This document shows positions 29,260-41,959 of a stretch of 64,000 nt of DNA, piece after piece. The stretch's first letter is position 1; every line of letters starts with the position of its first letter. The notes under the pieces were generated by a model. That model ran no database searches, was not told where the DNA came from, and worked only from the letters and a program-made list of their open reading frames with translations. This DNA comes from Bacillus marasmi (GTDB lineage: Bacteria > Bacillota > Bacilli > Bacillales > Cytobacillaceae), in NCBI RefSeq assembly GCF_902168435.1, contig NZ_LR656165.1, positions 186,001-250,000 of the forward strand, read 5' to 3'. The position numbers and the translations under genes are program-made.

Positions 29260-29841
29260 TTAATGGCTAGCCTCATATTTGGAAATTTCTTCATCAAGTT
29301 GAAGAGTAATTCCAATTTCATCCCATCCGTTTAGAAGCATATGCTTCCAATAAGGGTGAATTTCAAATGATGCTGCAAAGCCAGCTTCATCCTTGACTTG
29401 TTGTGCATCAAGATCAATGGTTAAATTGTAAGGCTGTTTTTTAGCTGCTTCTAATAAGTATTTGATTTCCTCTGGTGTTAGCTTAATTGGCAGCATGCCA
29501 TTTTTCAAGCAGTTTTGATGGAAGATATCTGCGAATGAAGTTGAAATAACAACTTGGAATCCGTAATCCAACAATGCCCATGGAGCATGCTCCCGAGAAG
29601 AACCGCACCCAAAGTTTTCATTCGTAATTAAAATGGAAGCTCCTTGGTTTTCAGGAAAGTTTAATTCAAATTCAGGGTTTGGCTCTCCATTCGATTTGAA
29701 ACGCCAATCGTAAAAGAGAAATTGTCCGAATCCTGTTTTCTCGATTCTTTTAAGGAATTGTTTTGGAATGATTTGGTCGGTATCTACGTTTACACGGTCT
29801 AGTGCAACGGCTTTACCTGTTAATAGTTTAAATCCGCTCAA
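29260..29841 (-). CDS. leuD: 3-isopropylmalate dehydratase, small subunit
   Basis: With LeuC it isomerises 2- to 3-isopropylmalate in leucine synthesis. 193 residues from TTG 29841, which has GAGGAGG 7 nt upstream; the longer frame from ATG 29871 would place that ribosome site inside the gene. Signature segments are VDTDQIIPKQFLKRI (near residue 20) and GENFGCGSSREHAPWAL-like NENFGCGSSREHAPWALLDYG. Last gene of the operon. Confidence 0.95.
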   Translation of the reverse strand: MSGFKLLTGKAVALDRVNVDTDQIIPKQFLKRIEKTGFGQFLFYDWRFKSNGEPNPEFELNFPENQGASILITNENFGCGSSREHAPWALLDYGFQVVISTSFADIFHQNCLKNGMLPIKLTPEEIKYLLEAAKKQPYNLTIDLDAQQVKDEAGFAASFEIHPYWKHMLLNGWDEIGITLQLDEEISKYEASH

Positions 29842-29901
29842 AATAGCGCCTCCTCTCAAATATATGTTCAAGTTCGTGTTAATTTTTCAAATAAAGAATA
29901 A

Positions 29902-31311
29902 TTATACTTCAGTAGCTTCAAGCTTGCGTACGTCTGCGAAATGGCCATTAATAGCTGCGTTGGCAGCCATTGCTGGGCTTACTAGATGTGTACGTGCGCC
30001 AGAACCTTGTCTTCCTTCGAAGTTACGGTTTGAAGTTGAAGCACAGTGCTCACCTGCAGGTACGATGTCAGCGTTCATACTTAAGCACATTGAGCAACCA
30101 GCATGTCTCCATTCAAAGCCAGCTTCAGTGAAGACCTTATCTAAGCCTTCTGCTTCTGCCATAGCTTTGACTTGCTGAGAGCCTGGAACAACTAGCGCTC
30201 TAACATTTGGATGTACTTTTCTGCCTTGAATAACGTGAGCAGCTGCACGTAAGTCTTCTATACGTGAATTTGTACAGGAACCGATAAATACGTGTTGAAT
30301 TTTGATGTCCTCAATAGATTGGCCTTCATTAAGACCCATATATTGAAGTGCACGTTCAACCGCTCTACGGTCGTTTTCATTTTTGCACTCTGATAATAAC
30401 GGAGTTTTGCCGTCAACAGGAGCTGTCATGGATGGATTAGTTCCCCAGCTTACCATTGGAGCAATATCAGCGCCGTCGATTTCAATAACAGTGTCGTACT
30501 CTGCATCTTCATCTGAAGCAAGCGCACGCCATTTTTCAACTAAGGCATCGAATTCCGCACCAGTTGGTACATATTTTCTACCTTTTAAATAATTGAAGGT
30601 TGTTTCATCAGGGCTAACAAGACCCGCTCTTGCGCCTCCTTCAATTGACATATTACAAACAGTCATACGTTCATCCATTGACATGTTGCGAATGGCTTCG
30701 CCACAATATTCAATGACATAGCCTGTCCCAAAATTAATGCCGTATTTAGCAATAATATAAAGGATAACGTCTTTTGAAGTAACGCCTGGAGCTAATTTTC
30801 CATTGACTTGAAGCTTCAAAGTCTTAGGTTTTGCTTGCCATAATGTTTGGGTTGCTAATACGTGTTCTACTTCACTCGTACCAATACCAAATGCTAACGC
30901 ACCGAATGCACCGTGTGTAGAGGTATGGCTATCACCACAAACAATGGTTTTTCCAGGTTGAGTTAATCCTAATTCAGGACCGATAACGTGAACAATCCCT
31001 TGATCAGGACTATTCAAGTCAGCCAATTGAATACCGAATTCTTCACAGTTACGTTCTAATGTCGTAATTTGGTTTAACGCCACCGTATCCTTGATTTCAA
31101 ATGGATTATCAGTTGGTACGTTATGATCCATTGTTGCGAACGTTTTGTCCGGTCGTCTAACTTTACGATTTTTTAATCTTAATCCAGAAAACGCCTGCGG
31201 AGAGGTTACTTCATGAACAAGATGTAAGTCAATATAAATAAGATCCGGTTTGCCCTCTTCTTGGTGAACGATATGGTTTTCCCAGATTTTTTGAATAATT
31301 GATTTCCCCAT
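29902..31311 (-). CDS. leuC: 3-isopropylmalate dehydratase, large subunit
   Basis: Aconitase-family subunit carrying the [4Fe-4S] cluster. 469 residues. Cluster cysteines are in FIGSCTNSR (about 345) and [10 protein letters not shown] (about 405-412). [19 protein letters not shown] is the family signature near 130. ATG 31311 follows AAGGAGG. 60 nt separate it from leuD; two stable hairpins lie between leuB and leuC. Confidence 0.97.
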   Translation of the reverse strand: MGKSIIQKIWENHIVHQEEGKPDLIYIDLHLVHEVTSPQAFSGLRLKNRKVRRPDKTFATMDHNVPTDNPFEIKDTVALNQITTLERNCEEFGIQLADLNSPDQGIVHVIGPELGLTQPGKTIVCGDSHTSTHGAFGALAFGIGTSEVEHVLATQTLWQAKPKTLKLQVNGKLAPGVTSKDVILYIIAKYGINFGTGYVIEYCGEAIRNMSMDERMTVCNMSIEGGARAGLVSPDETTFNYLKGRKYVPTGAEFDALVEKWRALASDEDAEYDTVIEIDGADIAPMVSWGTNPSMTAPVDGKTPLLSECKNENDRRAVERALQYMGLNEGQSIEDIKIQHVFIGSCTNSRIEDLRAAAHVIQGRKVHPNVRALVVPGSQQVKAMAEAEGLDKVFTEAGFEWRHAGCSMCLSMNADIVPAGEHCASTSNRNFEGRQGSGARTHLVSPAMAANAAINGHFADVRKLEATEV

Positions 31312-31339
31312 CTGCTTTCCTCCTTACAACGAAAATGGC

Positions 31340-31431
31340 AAGCGTCTTGCTTTGCGACGCTTTTCTTTTTTATAAATTAGTAGCGCATTGGCAGGAGTGT
31401 CACATAGCCACTCCCGAGCCAACTGCGCTAA
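31340..31431 (-). other. Two hairpins in the leuB-leuC gap
   Basis: First, AAGCGTC (31340-31346) / GACGCTT (31356-31362). Second, a long stem TAGCGCA-TTGGC-GGAGTG / CACTCC-GCCAA-TGCGCTA across about 31381-31431. Neither has a T-run fit for full termination. They may be sites of processing or segmental stability within the operon mRNA. Confidence 0.6.
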
Positions 31432-31446
31432 ATCTTTTCTAAAAGC

Positions 31447-32559
31447 TTATGAATAGCAATTTTGGATTTTTAGAAGTGCGTCTGTATCCATAATTGTCGC
31501 TTTGATTTCGTCAATCATTTCAGTTGTTGATACACGTTTACAGCCTTCAAACGCGATATCACCTGTACGATAGCCAGAATCAAGCACTTGATTTACAGCT
31601 GCTTCTACTGCGTCAGCTTCCTCTGTTAAGCCGAAGGAAACACGAAGCATCATCGCTGCAGACATAATTGCTCCAATCGGGTTAGCAAGATTTTGACCAG
31701 CGATATCTGGTGCAGTTCCGTGAATTGGCTCATATAAATATGGTCCATTTTCAGAGATACTTGCTGATGGCTGCATACCTAGTGAACCTGTGATAACTGA
31801 TGCTTCATCACTTAAAATATCACCAAACATATTCTCAGTCACAACAACGTCGAATTGCTTTGGATTCCTAATGATTTGCATTGCTGCATTGTCAACAAGA
31901 ATATGCTCAAGCGTAACTTCTGGGAATTCCTTTGCGATTTCCTCAGCAACTTCACGCCATAATCTACTTGTTTCTAACACGTTTGCTTTATCAACTGAAG
32001 TTACTTTCTTTCTGCGTGTGCTTGCTAATTCAAACGCTGTGCGAATGACTCTTTCAATTTCACGACGAGAGTAGTAAAGAGTATCAAGCGCACCTGGCTC
32101 GCCATCGCGCATTGTGCGTTCTCTTGGTGTTCCGAAATAAATACCACCTGTTAATTCACGAACCATTAAAATATCAATGTCTTCAATGATTTCTTTGCGA
32201 AGTGGTGAAGCATCAGCTAAGCTGCCATAATATAGAGTCGGGCGAAGGTTACCATATAATTCTAATTCCTTACGAATTTTCAATAACCCTTGCTCTGGAC
32301 GAAGTTCAACCGCAATGTTATCCCATTTAGGTCCCCCAACAGCTCCAAGTAATACAGCATCGCTTTCTTTACAAAGCGCAATTGTTTCATCCGGTAATGG
32401 AGTACCGTCAGTATCTACTGCATTTCCGCCAATTCTCCCAAACGAAAAATGGAATTGATGATTAAAACGCTCGCCAACTGCTTGTAATACTGCAATTGCA
32501 CCGTTTGTTACCTCTTTCCCAATTCCGTCTCCAGGTAAAACCGCAATACGTTTTTCCAC
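31447..32559 (-). CDS. leuB: 3-isopropylmalate dehydrogenase
   Basis: NAD-dependent oxidative decarboxylation of 3-isopropylmalate. 370 residues from GTG 32559; ATG 32568 is in frame but directly touches the AAGGGGG site, whereas GTG is 9 nt from it and matches homologues that begin at KRIAVLPGDGIG. Substrate-binding arginines are in LRPEQGLLKIRKELELYGNLRP, the metal aspartates in NMFGDILSDEASVI, and the adenosine loop in PIHGTAPDIAGQNLANPIG. Confidence 0.96.
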   Translation of the reverse strand: MEKRIAVLPGDGIGKEVTNGAIAVLQAVGERFNHQFHFSFGRIGGNAVDTDGTPLPDETIALCKESDAVLLGAVGGPKWDNIAVELRPEQGLLKIRKELELYGNLRPTLYYGSLADASPLRKEIIEDIDILMVRELTGGIYFGTPRERTMRDGEPGALDTLYYSRREIERVIRTAFELASTRRKKVTSVDKANVLETSRLWREVAEEIAKEFPEVTLEHILVDNAAMQIIRNPKQFDVVVTENMFGDILSDEASVITGSLGMQPSASISENGPYLYEPIHGTAPDIAGQNLANPIGAIMSAAMMLRVSFGLTEEADAVEAAVNQVLDSGYRTGDIAFEGCKRVSTTEMIDEIKATIMDTDALLKIQNCYS

Positions 32560-32611
32560 GGTTTCCATCCCCCTTTTTATAAAAATAGTAAAATATTTCG
32601 CTTAAAAGGAT

Positions 32612-32646
32612 GTTTAGCTGCACAAAGTATGCTTTGGCAGCTAAAC
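32612..32646 (-). other. Hairpin in the leuA-leuB gap
   Basis: Perfect 10-bp arms GTTTAGCTGC (32612-32621) / GCAGCTAAAC (32637-32646). No T-run, so not a normal terminator; it is a second candidate mRNA-processing or stability structure in this operon. Confidence 0.55.
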
Positions 32647-32682
32647 AGTTCATTCAGATTCATACTCGCATTTGGCAAGTTT

Positions 32683-35248
<2,566 letters not shown>

Positions 35249-35270
35249 TTAATCTCATGAATTTTAGTTT

Positions 35271-35789
35271 TTAAAGAATAGAAATACTTCTTTGATTATT
35301 AGAGGCACGCTGTGTTCCACGCGGGAACGCAGTCGTACCGGTTCTAGCTAATTCTTTAATGCCATAAGGTCTAATTAATTCAATGAACGCTTCAATTTTG
35401 TCTGGTTCACCGGTTAATTGAATCACTAAGCTATCTTTACTTACATCAATAACAGATGCGCGGAATGGTTCAATCAAGGAATAAATTTCACTTCTTGTAC
35501 TTGGGCTTGAAACCACTTTAATTAGCGCAAGCTCTCTTGAAACGATAGACTGTTCAGAAATATCTGTAACCTTAATTACATCAACTTGCTTGTTTAATTG
35601 CTTCGTAATTTGCTCAATCACTCCATCGTTATCTACATTGACAACACAGGTAATTCTTGAGATATCCTCTTGCTCAGAATGACCAACAGTGATGCTTTCA
35701 ATATTGTAGTTACGCTTGGAGAACAAGTTTGTAATGCGGTTAAGTACGCCAGGTCGATTCAAAACGGTTAATGAAATTATTCTCTTCAT
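35271..35789 (-). CDS. ilvH: Acetolactate synthase, small (regulatory) subunit
   Basis: Confers valine feedback control and full activity on IlvB. 172 residues. An N-terminal ACT domain ([19 protein letters not shown], about 1-75) precedes the second regulatory domain. The start overlaps the ilvB stop by 4 nt (ATGA), typical of coupled subunits. Confidence 0.96.
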   Translation of the reverse strand: MKRIISLTVLNRPGVLNRITNLFSKRNYNIESITVGHSEQEDISRITCVVNVDNDGVIEQITKQLNKQVDVIKVTDISEQSIVSRELALIKVVSSPSTRSEIYSLIEPFRASVIDVSKDSLVIQLTGEPDKIEAFIELIRPYGIKELARTGTTAFPRGTQRASNNQRSISIL

Positions 35790-37504
35790 TCTTTAACACC
35801 TACCATTTCGTGAAGTCCTTTACCAGGTGCAATCATTGGATAAACCTTTTCCATTGGTGAAATACGGAAATCTAAAAGAACTGGTTCTGGGCTATCGATT
35901 ACTTCTGTTAAGATGCGTTCTGCTTCCTCTTCAGTCGTAATTGAATATCCTTTAATGCCATATGCTTCAGCCAATTTAACAAAGTTTGGCTGTGCTGGAA
36001 TTTGGCTGTAGGAATATCTTTCTTCGTAAAATAATTCCTGCCATTGTTTAACCATTCCAAGGGATTCGTTATTTAATACAACAATTTTGATTGGTAGCTT
36101 CAGTTCAGAAATAACCATTAATTCCTGTGAACACATTTGGAAGCCGCCGTCACCCGAAATAGATAATACGGTTGACTTAGGATCTGCTAATTGAGCTCCG
36201 ATACTAGCAGGAAGACCAAAGCCCATTGTTCCTAAACCACCTGAAGTTACCCAGCGATCAGCTTTATTGAATTTATAGTATTGAGCCGCCCACATTTGAT
36301 GCTGACCAACGTCAGTAACAACGATTGCATCACCTTTTGTTTTTTCATAAAGCATTTCGATGATACGTTGCGGTTTTAACTCTTTATCTCGATCAAAATA
36401 GAATGGATGTTTTTCTTTCCATGTATTTAAAGTGTCTACCCATTCCTGATGCTCTGGCTTTTGTCCGTTTTGAGCAATTAATTGCTTTAAGGCAGCTTTC
36501 GCATCGGCTACGATTGGAATTTCAGTTGGAACATTCTTTCCAATCTCAGCAGGGTCAATATCAATATGTGCAACGAGTGCATTTGGCGCAAATGTGCTAA
36601 GATTTCCGGTTAAGCGGTCATCAAATCTCGCCCCAATATTAAGCAATAAATCTGCTTCATATAGAGCCATATTAGCTGCATAACAGCCATGCATTCCAGC
36701 CATGCCGGTAAATAGTGGATGTTCAGCTGGGAAACCACCAAGTCCAAGTAAAGTATGCACTACAGGGATTTGTTGTTGTTCTACGTATTCCTTTAATAGC
36801 TCTGAAGCTTTTGAATGGAGGATTCCAGCACCCGCTAAAATAACAGGCTTTTTCGCTTGGCTAACAGCTTCAACTAATTTACGAATTTGCAAGTAGTTTG
36901 GCTGTAAGTTTGGCTGATATCCAGGAAGATTCACTTCTACTTCCTCTGGAATTTCTTCTACCACAATAGAAGCAACGTCTTTTGGTACATCAATGATTAC
37001 TGGACCAGGACGGCCACTTGAAGCGATATAGAAAGCTTCCTTAATAATTCTAGGAATATCTTCAATACTGCGAATTTGATAATTATATTTTGTAATCGGA
37101 GTTGTAATTCCGAGAATGTCTGCTTCTTGGAATGCATCTGTTCCGATGACACTTGTTGCTACCTGGCCTGTGAAAACCACGAGCGGCAAGGAATCTAAAA
37201 ATGCATCTGCTAATCCAGTAACAATATTCGTTGCTCCAGGACCAGAAGTTGCAATTACAACACCAGGTTTCCCTGTAATACGTGCGTAACCTTCAGCAGC
37301 GTGAATTCCACCTTGTTCATGTTTAGGCAAAATATGACGAATATTCGCATCATATATCTTGTCGTAAATTGGAAGAACTGCACCGCCAGGGTATCCGAAA
37401 ATGACTTCTACATTTTCCTTTTTCAACGCTTCTAGTAATAGATCAGCACCAGTTAAGGTTCTCTTGATCGCCTTCGATTCTGTAAAGGCTGCTCCTTGCA
37501 ACAT
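35786..37504 (-). CDS. ilvB: Acetolactate synthase, large (catalytic) subunit
   Basis: Thiamine diphosphate enzyme forming acetolactate or acetohydroxybutyrate. 572 residues from ATG 37504, which has GAGGAGGT 9 nt upstream; the frame extends to 37531 but that would include the ribosome site. The TPP glutamate is in [17 protein letters not shown], the Mg/TPP signature [22 protein letters not shown] near residue 440, and FAD-domain residues lie between. First gene of the operon, after the T-box leader. Confidence 0.97.
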   Translation of the reverse strand: MLQGAAFTESKAIKRTLTGADLLLEALKKENVEVIFGYPGGAVLPIYDKIYDANIRHILPKHEQGGIHAAEGYARITGKPGVVIATSGPGATNIVTGLADAFLDSLPLVVFTGQVATSVIGTDAFQEADILGITTPITKYNYQIRSIEDIPRIIKEAFYIASSGRPGPVIIDVPKDVASIVVEEIPEEVEVNLPGYQPNLQPNYLQIRKLVEAVSQAKKPVILAGAGILHSKASELLKEYVEQQQIPVVHTLLGLGGFPAEHPLFTGMAGMHGCYAANMALYEADLLLNIGARFDDRLTGNLSTFAPNALVAHIDIDPAEIGKNVPTEIPIVADAKAALKQLIAQNGQKPEHQEWVDTLNTWKEKHPFYFDRDKELKPQRIIEMLYEKTKGDAIVVTDVGQHQMWAAQYYKFNKADRWVTSGGLGTMGFGLPASIGAQLADPKSTVLSISGDGGFQMCSQELMVISELKLPIKIVVLNNESLGMVKQWQELFYEERYSYSQIPAQPNFVKLAEAYGIKGYSITTEEEAERILTEVIDSPEPVLLDFRISPMEKVYPMIAPGKGLHEMVGVKE

Positions 37505-37539
37505 CGTGAGTTGACCTCCTCTTTTTTTCAAATCCTTTT

Positions 37540-37840
37540 TTCAAATTAAAAAGCCCTTCCATCCCTCAATTCGCCTATTGGTGTTAGGCAAAGGGATGAA
37601 AAGGCTTTGCAACCTGTTCCACGGTACCACCCTTGTTCACGCTATTTACAGCGTGCGCTTATGAACGTAATCTGTTCCTTTTTAATAACGAGTGTGTGTG
37701 ACACCCGACCAGTCCTAATCGATTGCTCTTTCAGACCAATACTCTGAGGTGAGTTCATCTTATGCAGGATTACCGGTTTCCAGCTTGCCCGGCTCTCTGT
37801 AAATCCCTTTCCATAAAATTACTTATCCTCATCATCGTGT
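37540..37840 (-). promoter_or_regulatory. T-box leader of ilv-leu (Leu specifier CTC)
   Basis: Minus strand: T-box AAGGGTGGTACCGTGG near 37642-37657, then the terminator stem AAGCCTTTTCATCCCT with its complement ending near 37549 and a T-run. The specifier loop GATGAACTCACCTCAG holds CTC (37751-37753), a leucine codon, after the AGAGAGCCGGGC stem. The leader agrees with known ilv-leu T-boxes that sense uncharged tRNA-Leu. Confidence 0.94.
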
Positions 37841-37843
37841 TGA

Positions 37844-37872
37844 ATTATTTAATTAATAATTAGTTTACTCAA
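37844..37872 (-). promoter_or_regulatory. Probable promoter of the ilv-leu operon
   Basis: TTGAGT (37867-37872), 17-nt spacer, AATAAT (37844-37849) on the minus strand. An overlapping alternative is TTGAAC (37873-37878) with TAATTA. It lies just upstream of the T-box. Confidence 0.6.
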
Positions 37873-37889
37873 GTTCAACCAATTAATGA

Positions 37890-37904
37890 AAAATTCAGAA
37901 AACA
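37890..37904 (-). promoter_or_regulatory. Candidate CodY box upstream of ilv-leu
   Basis: The plus-strand 15-mer AAAATTCAGAAAACA matches the CodY consensus AATTTTCWGAAAATT at 11 of 15 positions and lies about 20 nt upstream of the -35. CodY control of ilv-leu is known in B. subtilis; here it is inference from position and match. Confidence 0.5.
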
Positions 37905-38314
37905 TTTTTCGAGATAATTCCGCAAATTTCGCGTTTAATTTTTTTAGGATTTGAAATATTTTGTTTATATATTTGAGCATAATGTTACCTTCATTTTCCC
38001 CCTTAGTCAACAACATTTTAAGTAATTTTTCGAACATTATAATATGTTCAGAATAATGAATCCGCTTACATTGTTGATATATTCACATTCTTTGAATTTA
38101 TAAAAAATTTTAGTTTTTTTTACAAAAAGCGGGAAATGAGAGGATGACATGTTATTGATCGTGTTGCTCTCTATATTAGAGTGCATTACTGGAAGTATTT
38201 TTATGTAGAAAAGTTTCTAAATGGAATAGAGTTAATAGGGGAATTTTCAACAGGATGAGTGCCAATTCTTGCGGTAAAGATTTAGAAACATAGTTAATTA
38301 GCATAACAAAAATA
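37905..38314. other. AT-rich gap between ilv-leu and tRNA-Arg
   Basis: No supported gene. Very short plus-strand ORFs (19 codons from 38149, 12 codons from 38248) have weak or badly spaced ribosome sites. Nothing repetitive. Confidence 0.5.
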
Positions 38315-38346
38315 AAAACGTCATATCAAAGGATATGACGTTTTTT
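38315..38346 (-). terminator. Terminator of tRNA-Arg
   Basis: Stem AACGTCATATC / GATATGACGTT with T-runs on both sides, directly downstream of the tRNA 3' end. Confidence 0.9.
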
Positions 38347-38348
38347 AG

Positions 38349-38422
<74 letters not shown>

Positions 38423-38499
38423 ATATGATGTTGTTCCACCGCTTCTGTAGCGAGGACATTTTTTATTATATGTTGTTGCAATATAAATGTCAACATAAA

Positions 38500-38534
38500 A
38501 ATAAAAAAATGGAGGAAAGAGTATTTCTTTCCTC
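38500..38534 (-). terminator. Terminator of ysnB
   Basis: Stem GAGGAAAGA (38512-38520) / TCTTTCCTC (38526-38534), followed on the minus strand by a run of seven T. Confidence 0.8.
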
Positions 38535-38549
38535 TCTATTATATAAAAC

Positions 38550-39074
38550 CTAAACTATCTTTGAAAGAGAGAAGCGCTGCTTTAGCTCAGGCAATTCCCC
38601 CATATCTAAATCATAAACCGATACTTCTATATCCTTTTCTCCCAGTTCGAGGATGCAATATGTTCGCTCCTTGCGTCCTCTTGGTAGCCGAATGCTGCCT
38701 GGATTGATAAACAGAATATCATCAATTTTCTCCACCCCAAGCATATGCGAATGCCCGAAGCAAACAATATTAGCACCGAGTTCCTGTGCCCGGTAATATA
38801 GATTCATTAAAGTGGATTTTACTGAAAATAAATGACCATGGGTCACGAAAATTTTCTGATTCGCAAAGTCAATAACAGTTTCTTCAGGATAGTCCGTGCC
38901 GTAATCACAATTTCCTCTAACAGTCACAAACCCGGTCATTTCAGGCTGGTCGGCATAAAGCTCTGAATCACCGCAATGTATCATTACCTCTACTTCTCTT
39001 TGATGCCGCTGCTTAATGAGATCCAATTCCTTCATTAACCGATGACTATCACTAATGATTAGTGCTTTCGTCAT
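38550..39074 (-). CDS. ysnB: YfcE/MJ0936-type metallophosphoesterase
   Basis: A 174-residue calcineurin-like phosphoesterase. Metal ligands are in ISDSHR (8-13), HCGDSEL (34-40), [17 protein letters not shown] and FGHSHMLG, all intact. The start overlaps the ysnA stop by 4 nt. In B. subtilis ysnB follows ysnA in the same way. The natural substrate is not known. Confidence 0.92.
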   Translation of the reverse strand: MTKALIISDSHRLMKELDLIKQRHQREVEVMIHCGDSELYADQPEMTGFVTVRGNCDYGTDYPEETVIDFANQKIFVTHGHLFSVKSTLMNLYYRAQELGANIVCFGHSHMLGVEKIDDILFINPGSIRLPRGRKERTYCILELGEKDIEVSVYDLDMGELPELKQRFSLSKIV

Positions 39075-39682
39075 AGCTTTGATTCCTTTTCAAACAATGA
39101 ATCAAATTGCTCATCTAGCTGTTTTAGTGCTTTCCCGCGATGACTAATCGCATTTTTTTCCTCACTTGATAGTTCTGCCATTGCCCGGTTTTCATCCAAT
39201 GAAAAGAAGATTGGATCATAACCGAATCCATTTGTGCCTTGTCGTTCATGGAGAATTCTTCCTTCGACGGTTCCAGAGAATGTTTCCGTTTGTTGGCCAG
39301 GCACCGCAATGGCAAGAGCGCAATAAAAACGGGCAGTCCGCTTATCGTCTGGCACATCAGAAAGCTCTTCTAGTACCTTATTATTATTTGCTTCATCGTT
39401 TTTATCTTCACCAGCATAGCGTGCTGAGTAAACCCCTGGTCTTCCGTTTAATGCGTCTACAACGAGACCTGAGTCGTCAGATATGACGATTTTTCCAAGC
39501 TGTTTAGAAATCGTTTCAGCCTTTAGAATTGCATTTTCCTCAAAAGTAGTCCCGGTTTCCTCGACGTCCTCTAATTCCGGAAAATCAAGCAAGGTTAGTA
39601 CTTGATAACCCCTTTTAGCAAACATTTGTTGAAATTCTTTTGTTTTCCCTTTGTTTTTTGTAGCAATAATGATTTCCTTCAC
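39071..39682 (-). CDS. ysnA: XTP/dITP pyrophosphatase (RdgB/HAM1 family)
   Basis: Removes non-canonical purine nucleotides (XTP, dITP, ITP) from the nucleotide pool. 203 residues from GTG 39682: AAGGGGG is 6 nt upstream of it, while the in-frame ATG 39688 touches the ribosome site. Signature segments: [55 protein letters not shown] and [10 protein letters not shown]. It follows rph, but a family B dispersed repeat of about 137 bp lies between. Confidence 0.95.
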   Translation of the reverse strand: MKEIIIATKNKGKTKEFQQMFAKRGYQVLTLLDFPELEDVEETGTTFEENAILKAETISKQLGKIVISDDSGLVVDALNGRPGVYSARYAGEDKNDEANNNKVLEELSDVPDDKRTARFYCALAIAVPGQQTETFSGTVEGRILHERQGTNGFGYDPIFFSLDENRAMAELSSEEKNAISHRGKALKQLDEQFDSLFEKESKL

Positions 39683-39699
39683 AGTCATCCCCCTTACCT

Positions 39700-39836
39700 G
39701 CTATGATTTCTGCTCCAGGCACTTCGCGCACCTTAGGGCGATGCATGGAGCCTCCTCGGCGCTAAAGCGCCTGCGGGGTCTCCCTATGCCCTTTACTCCC
39801 GCAGGAGTCTTCGTACCTTCCGCAGCAATCATTAAT
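39700..39836 (-). repeat. Dispersed repeat family B, copy 1
   Basis: Read on the minus strand it contains CGGAAGG(T/C)ACGAAGACTCC, GGGAGACCCC(G/A)CAGGCGC, GCGCCGAGGAGGCTC and GTGCCTGGAGCAGAAATCA. The same blocks in the same order lie at 55924-56052 on the plus strand. GC-rich against its surroundings; no ORF. It fills the rph-ysnA gap. Confidence 0.88.
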
Positions 39837-39837
39837 A

Positions 39838-40578
39838 TTAACCAATATTTTTGACAATCTCGTCGCCTAGTGCTTGTTTTTGAATTTCGAATAATTCTGT
39901 TAAGCCGGTTTGGGCTGCTTGAAGTAGCTGTTGAAGCTGATTATACGTGAATGTAGATTCTTCGCCTGTTCCCTGTAGCTCTACAAATTCCCCCTTCCCG
40001 GTCATGACGACATTCATATCAACAAAAGCTTGAGAATCCTCTATGTAATTTAAATCTAGTATGACACTCTCATCAGACAATACGCCAACACTAGTTGCAG
40101 CTAAATAATCTTTAATTGGATAACTAGTTAATCTATTTTCCTCTACAAGCTTACTAAGAGCTAATGCCATCGCTACAAATGCACCTGTTATTGAAGCGGT
40201 ACGGGTGCCTCCATCAGCTTGAATGACGTCACAATCAATCCAAATGGTTCTCTCACCTAGCGCTTCCAAATCCACAACTGCTCGAAGTGCACGTCCAATT
40301 AAACGTTGGATTTCCATCGTTCTGCCTGTTACCTTGCCTTTTGACGACTCACGGATATTCCGTTGTTCGGTAGCGCGCGGAAGCATAGAATATTCTGCTG
40401 TGATCCAGCCCTTTCCTTGGCCTCTCAAAAACGGAGGAACACGTTCCTCTATGGTTGCTGCACAGATTACCTTAGTATCGCCAACAGAAATCAATACAGA
40501 GCCCTCTGGATGCTTTAAATAATTAGTTTCGATTGTAACTGGTCTAAGTTGTGTATTTTCACGTCCATCAAAACGCAC
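39838..40578 (-). CDS. rph: Ribonuclease PH
   Basis: Phosphorolytic 3'-exonuclease trimming tRNA precursors. 246 residues. RNase PH signature [30 protein letters not shown] is reduced here to its recognisable parts [12 protein letters not shown] and [27 protein letters not shown] is the phosphate-binding part. Start GTG 40578 follows AAGGAGG. It is downstream of gerM as in B. subtilis. A small hairpin (40647-40665) lies in the gerM-rph gap. Confidence 0.96.
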   Translation of the reverse strand: MRFDGRENTQLRPVTIETNYLKHPEGSVLISVGDTKVICAATIEERVPPFLRGQGKGWITAEYSMLPRATEQRNIRESSKGKVTGRTMEIQRLIGRALRAVVDLEALGERTIWIDCDVIQADGGTRTASITGAFVAMALALSKLVEENRLTSYPIKDYLAATSVGVLSDESVILDLNYIEDSQAFVDMNVVMTGKGEFVELQGTGEESTFTYNQLQQLLQAAQTGLTELFEIQKQALGDEIVKNIG

Positions 40579-40706
40579 GTTACGTCCTCCTTATGTCTCT
40601 TTTGCTAGCTTTCGTGATCATATAATTCCTATTGATATAAATAGGAGTTGGCAAAAGATGCCAACCCCTTCACTATGCCAATATATAGTATATCAAAAAT
40701 CGTTTT

Positions 40707-41780
40707 TTAATAACTACCTGTATTCACATTTTCAGGTCGAGTTACCGGTGCAGATAGCTTTTCTCCTTCTTCAGTCACTAATTCTGCTTTACCTTTTACT
40801 AAAATGGAGACACTTTCAATACCCTTTTGCTCAGTTAATGAAAGCACCAGCGAATTTAACAGATGGTTGGAAATAATTTTTTCCTTAAAGCTTCCGAAAA
40901 TGGCTTCATTAAAGTTTAAAGTGACTTTACCATTTTCGATTTTTGGCTTATCTAATAATTCAACTCCGGCAGCGAATTCTGATTGGAGATTTGTTGTATA
41001 GCTAGGCCCCTTCACTAATTCATTGACCGCCGCTTCAATATTATTCTTTTCCTTGCTATCTACACGACGTGTCACTGGAACATAATAGTAATCCCCATCT
41101 TCTCCACCAACAAAGTACACAGTAACAGATTTTGTATTAGTGATATCCACAACATCTTTTGCATCGATGTTAATTCCATTGGCACGACTTTGTTTCGTGC
41201 TAATTGGTGCTCCTGCAACCGGCATTTCTTTTAACTGCTTGCCATTCATTTGCAACTTAACAGAATCTACCGAGTCAAATTGAGTTAATGTCCAAGTGAC
41301 TGATTCAAGGATTTTCAACTCCTGTTCAGGCTTGTAGTTGGCAAATTCCTTTGAAAAATCGACAACAGCAACCTTGTCTTGGATATCTACAGATACCTGT
41401 GTATCAGCTGGAATGACAGCTTGGAAACCATTAGGGAGCATCTCAGAAACCGGTCCGTTTACAACGAGATGTTCCAGCGCTTGCTTGGCAATTCCTTCAG
41501 TTTGCTGAAGAGCCATTGTTTGTGGGACGACATAGCCGTCTTTATCAATTAAATAAAGCTCGGTCATAACCGTCTTTTCAGCAGCTTCCTTTTTATCTTT
41601 GCTCTGTTTTTTTGGTGAGGCTGTTTCCTCTGTGCTAGCTTTGCCGCTATCTTCATATGTGACCGTTTTCGGAGGATCAATTTGCTTTTTCTCCTCACCG
41701 CCCAACAAACCACATCCAGTTAATGTTGTTGCCAAAAGTATGACAGCAGAAAAGAATAATGTTCTTTTATTTAAAGACAT
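40707..41780 (-). CDS. gerM: Germination/sporulation lipoprotein GerM
   Basis: Cell-surface lipoprotein needed for normal sporulation and germination in B. subtilis. Signal peptide with lipobox LTGC (C23 from the second ATG), then a charged linker and two GerMN domains (about 85-190 and 235-340). ATG 41780 is 7 nt from GGGAGGT; ATG 41783 is only 4 nt away, so I prefer the second. 357 residues. Between racE and rph as expected. Confidence 0.94.
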   Translation of the reverse strand: MSLNKRTLFFSAVILLATTLTGCGLLGGEEKKQIDPPKTVTYEDSGKASTEETASPKKQSKDKKEAAEKTVMTELYLIDKDGYVVPQTMALQQTEGIAKQALEHLVVNGPVSEMLPNGFQAVIPADTQVSVDIQDKVAVVDFSKEFANYKPEQELKILESVTWTLTQFDSVDSVKLQMNGKQLKEMPVAGAPISTKQSRANGINIDAKDVVDITNTKSVTVYFVGGEDGDYYYVPVTRRVDSKEKNNIEAAVNELVKGPSYTTNLQSEFAAGVELLDKPKIENGKVTLNFNEAIFGSFKEKIISNHLLNSLVLSLTEQKGIESVSILVKGKAELVTEEGEKLSAPVTRPENVNTGSY

Positions 41781-41924
41781 CATAAATACCTCCCAAGACT
41801 GTTTGTACTACATGTATACGAGCCTATATTTATATTTAGACCGTCAAGGGACAAGAAATTTTTTAGTTTTCTAGATTCTACTACAACTACAAATACTTTG
41901 ACTCCAATTAACTTTCCTAAAACA

Positions 41925-41959
41925 AAAATAACGGTTTGAATCTTATGATTCAAACCGTT
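41925..41959 (-). terminator. Terminator of racE
   Basis: Stem AACGGTTTGAATC (41930-41942) / GATTCAAACCGTT (41947-41959), overlapping the racE stop, followed on the minus strand by TATTTTTGTTTT. Confidence 0.85.

Noticed and set aside
38149-38208. 19-codon hydrophobic ORF between tRNA-Arg and ilvB
   Set aside because: The ribosome site is poor and nothing else supports it.
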